In this document: in pieces, positions 11,001 through 20,900 of the stretch
How positions within the stretch are numbered: position 1 is the stretch's first letter
How the letters are laid out: each line of letters starts with the position of its first letter
Assembly (NCBI GenBank): GCA_037176905.1
Contig: JBBBWG010032309.1
Span: 1 to 34,405, forward strand
Origin: Azolla pinnata
Taxonomy: Eukaryota > Streptophyta > Polypodiopsida > Salviniales > Salviniaceae
DNA: 34,405 nucleotides
Reading direction: 5' to 3'
Notes under the pieces: model-generated
The model's input: the letters and a program-made list of their open reading frames with translations, nothing else
What the model was told of the DNA's origin: nothing
Databases searched by the model: none
Translations under genes and position numbers: made by a program

Positions 11001-13153
11001 CACCTCATTAAGGACATATTAGTATATTGAGCTAAAACTTAAATGATGATCGAATAATTGTGTAAACACTATGTCAGTTTAGGGCCCAACAACATGTTAA
11101 ACATATAGTATCAGTAACAAAAATATATGGAAGGAAAAACACAGAAGGGTTTTACAATTTGATGAGGACGTGTGTGCCACAGAATCAACCCCAATGGTAT
11201 TAGCATTTTTACTTTTTTTATGATTCAATTTGAAATGAAGTTAGCATGGGGAATTTGGGAATGTGAACTGACCTGAGAAAGAGTTAATGTCTTGGAAGCA
11301 TTCGATCGCACTAGTTCATCATATTGTTCTTTAATCTTCCTCTGCAGAATACTGCCTGATGACGTAAAAGGATAGGTACAACTACCAGCATCTAAACCTC
11401 CTTTTGTTGTCTCTCTTCCAGCAGCAGTTGGGGAACGCTTTGGGGCTTCCAAACCAATTTTACCAATATCTTTCATCCCTTCTTGTGCAGCATCTATACT
11501 CACCTTGCGTCTCTGCTTCTTTCCATGATTCTTTTTTTTCTTTTTCTCTGTCTTGGAAGTGCTTGTACCACCAGCATCAGCAATCTTACATGTGCCATCA
11601 TGCAACAGACTATGCTCTCCTTCTTCACTGATATAATGTTTCTCATCAGATTTACTTGCATCAATCAGACCGTCGTTGTGGAAACTACCAATATGAAGAC
11701 TATTTCCACGTTTTCCACAAACATTGATCGCAGCAAGGGCAGAGATACCTTGATTATGAGTCGTTTTGTCTGGATCCTGGTCTCTTTTCTCATCAGATTC
11801 AGTATTGGTCTTCAAGAAAGGTATTTCCAAAGATCCCAAGACATTTTTAGGAAGAATGGGGCCTCCCAAACCTATATTCCATTCTTTTGGATCAATTACA
11901 GACTCCTGAAGAGGTATATGTTCATAGGTATGGGTACTTGTTCCAAGGTTTGTTTTTGCGTTGCTAATTTGTACATCATCCGTAGCGTTCAAACTAAAAG
12001 ACTTTTGATGATCATCCGCATATGGTTCCCCGGAAACTTGTAATTTCAGGCTTTCTTGTAATTTCAGGCTCTCTTGTTGTTTCTGGTCACATTGTTCTGA
12101 TTTCCGAAAATCAACAGAAAAAGTTACCACCCTGTCTCTAGTCACGCCAGCATTCTCCTTCACGGAAACCATATGTGAAGAGTTCATGTCACTCTCGAGT
12201 GTCTTGTCAACGTCTCTGCAAGTATCATTGCTGGCATCACATGGTAGGGAAAAGGGAACACTTCCCTTCAAATCGCCAGATTTCTGAGACATTTTCCGCT
12301 CCAATACCTCTTTAAGGCTAGACAAATGCCCTATGGTGGCATCGGTTCCCAATTTGAGCTTAAAGTCTGAAGTGTTAGTCAAAGAAGGGTTGCTTTCTTC
12401 ATTTCCATCAGAAGGAGACATCAATATCTCGAGAATAATTCTATGGAAATGTGGATCTTTCTTCTTGGAATCATCCTTTTCTGCCACACCTGAACAAGGT
12501 ATGCTTGAAGTTTCTGGCGACAAGCTTGAGTTCGAGTGCGAACTACACAAATAAGAGGAAGGAGAAGACGATGACGATGCAAAAAAAGAAGGATCTTTCG
12601 CGTTGGAACCATCTTCAGCTGCATTACTTACTACAGCTGCTGTAGCGAAAGAGGAGTCCTGAAATTTCTCCCTTTCCTTCTCATCCGGAGCTTCCTTCTG
12701 ATCATCCGCAAGTTTGCCAGAGAGCTGTTTGAAGACCGAAGCGACATCGGCCTCACAAACTCCCCATTGCTGAGTGAAGCGCGAGACAAAAAGGCCGGAT
12801 TTCCGTGACACCTCCTGGACAGCGGAGTAGAGGACGGACGAGAAACGGCCCCGTCTTCTTTGAATGAGCTTCAACCCTCCACAAGTACGGCATGTCTCGC
12901 ATGAGGAGGACGACGAAGGCGAAGGCGATGGCGATGGCGAAGGCGATGGTGGAGATGTCGAGCTAGGGCGAAGCTGATGCCGGAGCGGAGCCCGACGAGC
13001 TGCGCTGCTCGGTTTGGGATCATGACTCCGCTTGCGGTTTAGGGAGGAGGAGGAGGAGGAGGAGGCGATGAAGAGGAGAACCACAGATGCCGAGAGGAGC
13101 AGGAGGAGGAGGAGAAGGAGGAAGGAGACGAAGAGGAGGGAGAAGAGAACCAT
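8038..13153 (-). CDS. Plant protein of unknown function, N-terminal membrane segment and C-terminal coiled coil, 5 exons
   Basis: Predicted 751 aa. Exons on the minus strand: 13153-11273, 10689-10637, 9208-9121, 9031-8933, 8172-8038; all are GT-AG and phases close. Residues 1-32 (MVLFSLLFVSF then Leu-rich) look like a signal anchor. A Ser/Pro-rich stretch follows, then CETCRTCGG (a Cx2C pair) and a block around LIQRRRGRFSS. The middle of exon 1 is long, polar and low in conservation cues, with Lys-rich EKKKKKNHGKKQRR near its end. The last ~150 residues look conserved and helical: IKEQYDELVRSN, VGRFTTCLVE, IQRKFTIAKSLLSKADKSSF, EMEQKKLEED, LKLSPAYKKMLE, FEEFLAQEKKDAFW. I recall similar tails in uncharacterised angiosperm proteins but know no function. 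An in-frame upstream ATG at 13306 would add 51 residues, including a Leu-Gly run encoded by telomere repeats. I prefer 13153 because the hydrophobic segment then lies at the N-terminus. The introns at 10690-11272, 9209-10636 and 8173-8932 hold nothing recognised. Confidence 0.82.
12912..12948. repeat. GGCGAT/GGCGAA codon repeat in exon 1
   Basis: A hexamer repeat in the coding sequence of the unknown-function gene. It encodes the Ser-Pro run at about residues 69-80. It is likely a slippage-generated, length-variable linker. Confidence 0.8.
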
Positions 13154-13168
13154 CGCAGGCGATCGAAA

Positions 13169-13198
13169 CCCTAACCCTAACCCTAACCCTAACCCTAA
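13169..13198 (-). repeat. (CCCTAA)5 telomere-type repeat just upstream of a start codon
   Basis: Five perfect CCCTAA units, preceded by AAA so that the left edge reads AAACCCTAA, the plant telo-box consensus. The tract ends 15 bp upstream (in transcript direction) of the chosen ATG of the unknown-function gene. Telo-boxes near transcription starts are known elements of plant growth-related genes. Here it probably lies in the 5' UTR or core promoter. Translated in frame it gives Leu-Gly repeats, which argues against the upstream ATG. Confidence 0.88.
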
Positions 13199-13302
13199 CG
13201 CAGCGCGACAGTGTCTGCGGCAGGAAGAAGGAGAACACAGAAAAATATCGGATAAAATTTGTGCATATGCGCGGAGGTTTTCCAAAATTACCAAAATGCC
13301 CT

Positions 13303-13988
13303 CCAATTATCCACCTGATTAAACCTTAATTATGCACCTGATTCAACCTTAATTATGCACCTGATTAAACCTTCATTATGCACCTGATTAAACCTTCATT
13401 ATGCACCTGATTAAACCTTGATTATGCACCTGATTCAACCTTCATTATGCACCTGATTAAACCTTAATTATGCACTTGATAAAACCTTCATTATGCACCT
13501 GATTAAAACCTTAATTATGCACCTGATTCAACCTTGATTATGCACCTTATTCAACCTTAATCATGCACCTGATTCAACCTTAATTATGCACCTGATTCAA
13601 CCTTCATTATGCACCTGATTCAACCTTCATTATGCACCTGATTCAACCTTCATTATGCACCTNNNNNNNNNNNNNNNNNNNNNNNNNNNNNNNNNNNNNN
13701 NNNNNNNNNNNNNNNNNNNNNNNNNNNNNNNNNNNNNNNNNNNNNNNNNNNNNNNNNNNNNNAACCTTCATTATGCACCTGATTCAACCTTCATTATGCA
13801 CCTGATTAAACCTTCATTATGCACCTAATTCAACCTTCATTATGCACCTGATTAAACCTTCATTATGCACCTGATTCAACCTTAATTATCCACCTGATTA
13901 AACCTTAATTATGCACCTGATTCAACCTTGATTATGCACCTGATTCAACCTTGATTATGCACTTGATTAAACCTTGATTATGCCCTAA
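13303..13988. repeat. 23-bp AT-rich minisatellite array (gap inside)
   Basis: Head-to-tail 23-bp units with the core TTATGCACCTGATT followed by C/A-AACCTT and A/C/G. About 15 units lie before and 9 after the assembly gap at 13663-13762. Units differ mainly at two positions (TTAAACC/TTCAACC and CTTAA/CTTCA/CTTGA). Copies next to each other often share the same variant, as expected from recent local amplification. The true copy number is unknown because of the gap. Confidence 0.97.
13663..13762. other. Assembly gap (100 N)
   Basis: Exactly 100 N inside the 23-bp satellite, the conventional size for a gap of unknown length. The array probably collapsed or could not be spanned. Confidence 0.98.
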
Positions 13989-14022
13989 CCTCGCACTTAA
14001 GATGCTCTTCCGCTCTCCCATG

Positions 14023-14098
14023 TGATTAGGGCTTAGGGTTTAGGGTTTTTACTAGAATGCAATGCCCCCGAGCTTTTAGGGTTCGAGGTTTAGGGTTT
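14023..14098 (+). repeat. Degenerate TTTAGGG repeats between the two satellites
   Basis: A cluster of GATTAGGG, CTTAGGG and TTTAGGG units at about 14023-14049, then two more (TTTTAGGG, GTTTAGGG) at about 14077-14097. It lies between the 23-bp satellite and the GATCGATC satellite. Confidence 0.8.
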
Positions 14099-14285
14099 TC
14101 GACTTCACAAGTGTTCGATCAAAAGTTTCCAGAAAACTGAACGGAATCGAACTGAACTGAATCGAGCTAGAACAAAACGTGCCTTTGAGTTGCCAGAAAT
14201 GCTTCTCTTTATCTCAAAAACTTGGCACAGATCGGATTTCTATGACTCTAAACCAGTGGCTCTTCGTCCTTCGATTTTATCTTTT

Positions 14286-15245
14286 GCCAATCGATTGATC
14301 AATCGGAAGTTTCCACACAACTGAAACAGAACTGAACAAATCGATCGATCGAAAGTTTCCACAGAACTGAAACAAAACTACTGAACAAATCGATCGATCG
14401 ATCGATCGAAAGTTTCCACACTAGCTGAAACAGAACTGAACAAATCGACCGATCCATCGAAAGTTTCCACAAAACTGAAATAGAACTACTGAATAAATCG
14501 ATCGAAAGTTTCCACAGAATCGAAACAGAACTACTGAACAAATCGATCAAAAGTTTCCATAGAACTGGAGCAGAACTACTGAACAAATCGATCGATCGAT
14601 CGAAAATTTCCATACAACTCAAATAGAACTGAACAAATCAATCGGTCGATCGAAAGTTTCCACAGAACTGAAACGGAACTACTGAACAAATTGACCGACC
14701 GATCGATCGAAAGATTCCACAGAGCTGAAGCAAAACTACTGAACAAAATCGACCGACCGATCGACCGATCGACCGATCGAAAGTTTCCACACAACTGAAA
14801 CAGAGCCGAACAAATCGACCGATCGATCGAAAGTTTGCAAATAACTGAAAAAACAAAGCTGAACAAATCGGCCGATTGAAAGTTCCCACGGAACTGAAGC
14901 AAAACTACTGAACAAATCGATCGATCGATCGAAAGTTTCCGCACAATTGAAACAGACCCATCGATCGAAAGTTTGCAGATAACTGAAACAGAACCGAACC
15001 AATTGATCGATCGATCGATCGATCGAAGGTTTCCGCACAACTGAAACGGAACCGAACGAATCGATCGATCGATCGAAAGTTTGCGACTAGCTGAAATAGA
15101 AATACAAAACAAATCGATCGATCGATCGAAAGTTTGCAACTAACTGAAATAGAAATACAGAACAAATCGATAGATCGATCGATCGAAAGTTTGCAACTAA
15201 CTGAAACAGAAATTCAGAACAAATCGATCGATCGATTAGAAGAAG
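14286..15245. repeat. ~48-bp GATCGATC-rich minisatellite upstream of the RRM gene
   Basis: About 20 copies of a unit made of (GATC)n, GAAAGTTTCCACA, GAACTGAAACAGAACT (plus ACT in some) and GAACAAATC. Spacing varies from about 35 to 70 bp, mostly because the number of CGAT repeats differs. Copies after about 14820 increasingly carry GTTTGCAA in place of GTTTCCAC, so subfamilies are ordered along the array. Minus-strand frames of up to 187 codons stay open through the repeat but are repeat artefacts. The array ends about 100 bp before the RRM gene start codon. Confidence 0.95.
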
Positions 15246-15257
15246 TTTTCCACAGAA

Positions 15258-15259
15258 CT

Positions 15260-15291
<32 letters not shown>

Positions 15292-15299
15292 CTTCTCTG
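15258..15299 (+). repeat. CT-rich pyrimidine tract in RRM gene 5' leader
   Basis: CTCTCTCTCT followed by TTTC repeats, 50-90 bp upstream of the ATG at 15350. Such pyrimidine patches are frequent at plant transcription starts, particularly in genes for plastid proteins. No TATA box is obvious upstream, where the satellite lies. Confidence 0.65.
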
Positions 15300-15349
15300 A
15301 TCTCAAAAACTTGAGCTTTTCATTTCTCTCAGTTCTCTGTCACAGAGCT

Positions 15350-16927
15350 ATGGAAGCTCGGATCGCCATAGCCTCTGCGCCTCCTCCTCCTTCTTCGTCT
15401 TCTCCTTCTCCTTCTCCTTCTGCTCAGCTCGCCATCGCCCACCATTCCCTTCGCAGCGCAGCTCCCTTCTCCCTCCGCTCCCAGCCTCTCCACGCTCCCC
15501 TGCTTCCTCCCCCCGCCGCTTCAGGCTCCAGGTTCTTCCCCTCCAGGCCCCGCCTCCCGCTCGTCGCGCCGCGCGCCATCCACTCCTCCGACCCGGACTT
15601 CTACAAGATCCCTTACGTCGAGGGGATCCCCGTCGGCAAGAAGCTGAAGCTCTTCAACCTGCCCCCGCGCTGCAAGACGAGCGAGCTCCTCGAGTGGTTC
15701 GAGGGCGTGAAAGTGAAGGTCGAATCGCTGGAGCTCGCCTCTCCCCCGGGGACGCAGGGAATCTCCGGGTTCGTCGAGTTCGAGACGAAGCAGGATGCGT
15801 GCATCGCCATAGTCAGGCTAGACGGGGCGAAATTCAGGGGCCACTATGTAAGGATGGATTTCGCCGAGAAGAGGCCCCATTCCAAAGACTACGGGTCTCG
15901 AAGAAGCACTCGGGGGAAAGGGCGTTCAAGCATGAACAACAATACCAGGCCTGCGCCTTCTGCAAGTGCTCCCGACGCTGCTGCCTTTCCAGGTACCATC
16001 GATACAACTTTGGCCTATGTGGAGCGTGATTACGCACGCCGCAACAGCAATGCGAGCTCGAATCCCGGTGGTAGATCGGTCTCGATCAGTGGTCATGATG
16101 CCAAAAGTGCTGTGGATCCCCCTGTTTCTGCTACAATCTCTAGCCATGTGGAGGGTCGTGATCGCGTATCATCGTCGTCGGTCATCGTCACAGATGGCAA
16201 TGCCACGAGCTCGAATTATGGTAAGAGTATGAATCCTGGCGTCGATAACAGTAGGTCGATCAAGCAAGGTCCTGGCTACATAGCATCATCACCAGGGAGT
16301 ACCCCGGGCTTCAATAATGAAATGATCGAGAGGATCGATGGTGGTAAAGGAGTTAACGCATATCATGGCTCTTATGGTGCCACCCAAAATCAGGGATTTG
16401 GAGAGGAAGTGGCTGAAGCATCACCAGGTAGTACCCCGGGCATCGATAATGAAATGATCGACAGAATCGATGGTGATAAAGAAGTTAGCACTTATAATGG
16501 CTCTTATAGTGGTGCCCAAAATCAGGGATTTGGAGAGGAAGTGGCTGAAGCAAGCCCTGGAAACAGAAGGATTCCGGAGGGCGGTTACGGGAGTTACTTG
16601 AGTGCCGATGATGGCTCAGATGTTAGTCAGGGCATCGCACAATTGAGCTATATGCAGGGTCCGATGTATGGCTCTCCTCACCCTTCTAGCCCACATCGAC
16701 TATTTGTGGGGAACATGGATTTATGTGTAGATGATGCCAGCTTACAACAGATCTTTAGCAAGTATGGAACAGTATTGGAAGCAAGAGTTTTGAAAGAGCA
16801 CGGCCGGTCTCGTGGTGTTGCAGTGGTCTCCATGTCTACTTCCTCTGAAGCCAAAGAGGCTTCTCAAGGTTTAGATGGGCAGCTTGTTGGCAGCAAGCAC
16901 ATAAGAGTGGCCGTGGTTGCATCGTGA
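15350..16927 (+). CDS. Two-RRM RNA-binding protein, probably chloroplast-targeted, intronless
   Basis: 525 aa in one exon. Residues 1-75 are rich in Ser, Ala and Pro with Arg but no acidic residue after Glu2, which looks like a plastid transit peptide. RRM1 (about 98-175) has RNP2 LFNLPP and RNP1-like GISGFVEF. A Gly/Ser-rich linker of about 270 residues contains a 44-residue tandem duplication (SPGSTPG...NEMI...NQGFGEEVAEA) from residue 314. RRM2 (449-525) has RNP2 LFVGNM and GRSRGVAVVSM, then stops at the end of the domain. In RRM2 the usual aromatic residues of RNP1 are replaced by Val, so RNA binding there may be weak. The overall order (transit peptide, RRM, spacer, RRM) matches chloroplast cpRNP-type proteins, which bind and stabilise plastid mRNAs, but the linker is longer than usual. 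GC content falls sharply after about 15950. I chose the ATG at 15350 because the longer frame from 15134 starts in the satellite. Confidence 0.9.
   Translation: MEARIAIASAPPPPSSSSPSPSPSAQLAIAHHSLRSAAPFSLRSQPLHAPLLPPPAASGSRFFPSRPRLPLVAPRAIHSSDPDFYKIPYVEGIPVGKKLKLFNLPPRCKTSELLEWFEGVKVKVESLELASPPGTQGISGFVEFETKQDACIAIVRLDGAKFRGHYVRMDFAEKRPHSKDYGSRRSTRGKGRSSMNNNTRPAPSASAPDAAAFPGTIDTTLAYVERDYARRNSNASSNPGGRSVSISGHDAKSAVDPPVSATISSHVEGRDRVSSSSVIVTDGNATSSNYGKSMNPGVDNSRSIKQGPGYIASSPGSTPGFNNEMIERIDGGKGVNAYHGSYGATQNQGFGEEVAEASPGSTPGIDNEMIDRIDGDKEVSTYNGSYSGAQNQGFGEEVAEASPGNRRIPEGGYGSYLSADDGSDVSQGIAQLSYMQGPMYGSPHPSSPHRLFVGNMDLCVDDASLQQIFSKYGTVLEARVLKEHGRSRGVAVVSMSTSSEAKEASQGLDGQLVGSKHIRVAVVAS
16289..16555 (+). 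repeat. In-frame 132-bp tandem duplication within the RRM gene
   Basis: TCACCAGG(G/T)AGTACCCCGGG begins at 16289 and again at 16421, and the sequence stays similar up to GAGGAAGTGGCTGAAGCA in both copies. The period is 132 bp (44 codons), so the frame is kept. The second copy carries a 3-bp insertion. The start of a third copy (AGCCCTGG) follows. Confidence 0.92.
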
Positions 16928-17995
16928 CTGTAAAGATGTAAAGTCCACATTTCCTTGTCGACTTCTGTCGAAGAAGAATTGTGTTGCGAACGAATCGAAA
17001 CATCGTTCTTCATGGAAGAAGAATTGCCAAATCTAGTCTTTCTTGATGGGTTCTTTTTAAAAGGTAAGATGAATGATCTTGTGTAAGACATTTGGGATTT
17101 GGGAATCAAGATAATGCAAGTGTGATGGGGACATTTTCGCTAATGAATGATCAGCGGATCGCAAGTTGTTTTCAAATTCCTTTTTGCAATCTTCAATAAT
17201 GCCAAATGCATCACTGCCAACAATTAACGAACTCAACTAATGTCAGGGCTTGCTTTCAATGGTCACTAGAAGGACCGTTGACCAACTATTTGTGGCCACA
17301 GTTTTAGTGGTCAAGTTTATGACAAGCATGCCATGCAACAGGAACGGCTGAGAAATTTGTGTAATTTGCTATGCGATAAAAAATCGAAGTGTTCATTTTC
17401 CATCTATTCTTTTAAATTTTCTTTCCATCTGATGAGCTCTTCTGAAACACAATTGACACTTGATTATGCATATGCTAAAGATCCGAGCTTCTTATCAGAT
17501 TCTCATGTTCGAGTTTGTAGATTGTTTTGAGAGTAGACGATTTTTAGCTAAGTATTTTGATGAGCCGTTTTTGTTCTTTGTTCACACAGCATGGATGGTT
17601 TTCAGGCCAATACAAAGAAGCATATTGGCTGAAAGAAATGAATTTTATTGATTTGCACGCATGTGTTTGCCTGAAATTGGGTTTGTCACGCTATCAGCTG
17701 TTTTGATCGGTTCGTTTATGATATATTTATATCGAAACATGATTAATCACAGTTCTCTCATGTCTAGAAAACTATGGTAAACCATATGCAAGATACATTT
17801 GGATTCAACATTATATCAGGATAGATCAATGTGTCATATAGACAGTCTATATAGATATTGACATAGGTATAGACATGTGGTAGAGTTCTCGAGGAATTTG
17901 CATGAAGTCTGTTGTGTACATGACTGATGATACAAAGGGAAAGCTGATGCTCTTATTTGGCCTTTGCACAACCTACAAAGGTGGGGCCATTTCTA
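16928..17995. other. Intergenic region between convergent RRM and GAUT genes
   Basis: Contains the 3' UTRs of the plus-strand RRM gene and the minus-strand GAUT gene. The sequence is AT-rich with no domain-bearing frame. No repeat array or RNA gene was recognised. Confidence 0.6.
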
Positions 17996-20900
17996 TCATT
18001 GGTTAATATTGCACTGCTGTAGAAACTCATGATCATAATTTACATATTTGGTCCAATATTGCCTATACTTGCTGATCCCGATCTCCAACCAGGGTTTCAT
18101 ATTTCCATTGTAATGCACAACTCCAGCATTCTTGATATCTTCCTCTTCTATGTATGGGTTATACCCTAACCCTGAGACATGCCAATTCTTGTCCAGTGGA
18201 TAGGTCGAGTTGTAGAAGGTGACAAGAGCAGGTGGCAGAGTTCCAAGTTTCCACAATTGCCTATCCTCATTCTGTTTTAAAAGCACAGTAAGTTGACAAA
18301 GCTTCATGGTTCAATCTTTGCCATAAGAGAGAGCATGATCATAATCAAATTACTACTATATATGCTCAAATGACAAGTTACTTACCATGCTTTGCCATTG
18401 ATTGTAGATGTTAGTAATACCCTTCTTCTTCCACTGTTGAAGATCAAAGATGTTCATGCCATATGCCCATCCACAAGCATGGGGATCAAAGTTATCTCTG
18501 ATTTGAGGATTTGAGAAGTTCAAGTACTTGTCAAATCTGTGGAAGCTCCCCTCACATATTTCTACTGCCCCATTCACGTTTCCATGCAGATCCACTGCCC
18601 ACAACGGAGCTAAATCTTGCTGCACTACAACATCATCATCTAAAAACAATACCTTGTCTAGTTCTGGAAGCACTTGCGGAAGATAGAATCTTAGATGATT
18701 CAATGTGGAAAGATATTTTGGGTTTCTGTATATCATGTTAGGGAAGCTTGAGTGGTCTCCTTTGGAGTGATATTCTTTCGTTGGGGCATCTTGCAATTCA
18801 GGAGACTGAGAAGTGTTCAACCAAGAAAAACTATTTACATTGAGGATCTCAATTGTAGCCCTCGCCGGTGGATTTCTCAAAAACCACATCCTCATAGCAG
18901 CATAATTCAGCTTATCGGTGCCGATGTGGAATACATGCTTCCAAGGTTGCTACTTCAAAAATACAGACAATTTGTAAACCTGATAACACACTAATTTAAA
19001 GAGTAGAAACTAGCACAGTTGGATCCATATCTTACCTTAGCATTTGAAGCAGCAGAGTTGACAACTACTGACGTTGCAAGAATATTATTGGAGAAAATGG
19101 CATAATGAAAGAGGCTGTTATCCCCCAGCCTATGTTGCCCAGGAAATTCTCTTTCACTGTTGGGCAGTTTATAATAATTTATGGTAAGCTGAAGCGAGAA
19201 ACAATGAAGATTTTTGGGAAGAGTATTTGCAGCAAGTTGTCTTAAAAATGTAGTTTGCTTCTTCATTATGCTTGCTTTTTCCTCTGCCGATTGAACCATA
19301 GCTCTTAGCATTTTAGATATAGCTGTGCAATCATACAACTTTCCCCTGGCCCTAAATAGTACCTCATTCATTGCCTTGATTCTTTCTGATGCACTGCAAC
19401 ATAAAAGCTATTAGCAGCCCCAGATGGGGGGCTTTCTCAGCCTACCAACACTAGCCTTATGGCAAAATAAAAACAGCAGAAGCATGAATGTGTATAGTGG
19501 GGAAGACAAGGAAAACCTTTACATGCATCTACTATCACTCCCATTTAACTTCAGAAATAAACGAACCCGATGAAAAGATTGAATAGAGTACAATGGCTAA
19601 GGTTTTCGGTGCAACATGAATCTGAAGTTTGGCTGCAAGCTCAACAACATTTGCAGGTTAGGGAATGGAAATGTTTTTTCAACAACTGGCTCGTAACGGT
19701 GAAACCACGACTTCCCACACCGTGGGAAGTCGTGAAAGCTTCTCTCCCTTTATTGCGGTCGAGTGCCCCAGCAAGCAAGAAAGCAAGCTACCAAGCACGC
19801 CCTCAATGACGAGGAATAAAGTGAGGATCAGGCCCCAAGATGAAAGCAGGTCAAGTTTGGTAGGCAATTAGCTAACACCAACTAGGGCTCAGCAAGCAAG
19901 CAAGCAAGCAAAAATGCGCCAGGATAGGTGCGTTTTGAACCTGCAGTCTTCAGGTCATGAGCCTGACGAGTTGGCCCATTTACTCCACCCCACAAGCAAG
20001 CAATTGATCTCTCTCTAGCGAATCGGAATTTATTTAGAAAAAAAGAAAGCTAAGTGAAACTAGATAAGCCTAAGATCCAGCTGAAAAATAACACTTGCTA
20101 TACACGTGCCTTGTGTTCTCTATCATTGTTGGATATTCTTCATGCAAAACAACTCGAGCCAAATGAGCACATTACTTACTTCCGTGGTAAATCCGAGTCG
20201 AAAGCAGCATCACCAAGAGTTCGCTGACTTTCTCTAATTCGAACCCGTAGATCACGAAGGATTTGATATTGCTTATGAGATTGTGCTAAAGCACAATATA
20301 CTCTGGCCATTATCAGCTGATCTCGGATCAACCTGACCACAAAATCAGAAGTCCCATCTGATATCCTTCTCTGATTTTTGTCGCGTGCTGCGGATGAACC
20401 ACCGTCATTCAATAGTTTTATTCCTTGTATTGGCTCGTCTATCTTGATTGAGCCTTCTTCCCGTTCTATGATCTCAAGGAGCCGTCTCCTTTGCCTGGTG
20501 TACTGCTGTATAATCTCGAGTCATGATTTGCACTCAAGAAATAGATTGCTTATAGTGAAATGGAATGATAAGCATACCTGTGATGCTAGAGATAGTCTGT
20601 ACCCAGCATCGTGCCCTGAAATGCCCAGTAATGAGGTTGAAAAATGGCCATCTAATCATTTGAGATCAACACGTTTCTCCCCGTATCCAACTTAAGTGGC
20701 CACATAGCATTTCAAACATTCTCCTATTCTTAAACTTCATGGACGCATCACATTTCCAGACTATTTATCTATGAACTTAAATGACCACACCACAAGATCA
20801 CATCTTGAACACCTTACATATCCTTAAACGAGTCGCATGACCTTGATGAGCTACCCTCGGGTTGCTTGAAACCTCCTGCATTTTGACACATAATAATATT

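Larger units (their letters stand above)
19685..20010. other. Probable mitochondrial DNA insertion (NUMT) in GAUT intron 6
   Basis: This stretch lies wholly inside the intron between GAUT exons 20505-20180 and 19393-19036. It is more GC-balanced than the surrounding intron. It contains a 13-bp perfect hairpin, AAGC repeats and a tRNA-like sequence closely resembling the plant mitochondrial initiator tRNA. The insert limits are uncertain; the right edge may reach about 20075. The origin is inferred from the tRNA and my memory of plant mitochondrial sequence. Confidence 0.6.

Noticed and set aside
11483..12043. 186-codon plus-strand open frame
   Set aside because: Antisense shadow of the large first exon of the unknown-function gene, which has better coding character and downstream exons in phase.
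13303..13988. CRISPR-like regular short repeat array
   Set aside because: The 23-bp units are contiguous with no unique spacers, in a plant nuclear genome. It is a tandem minisatellite.
14299..15165. Several long minus-strand open frames (up to 187 codons)
   Set aside because: They lie wholly in the GATCGATC minisatellite and translate as repeated SIDRSI/LFSS-type peptides. The unit simply lacks stops; there is no domain, and other frames on the same strand are equally open.
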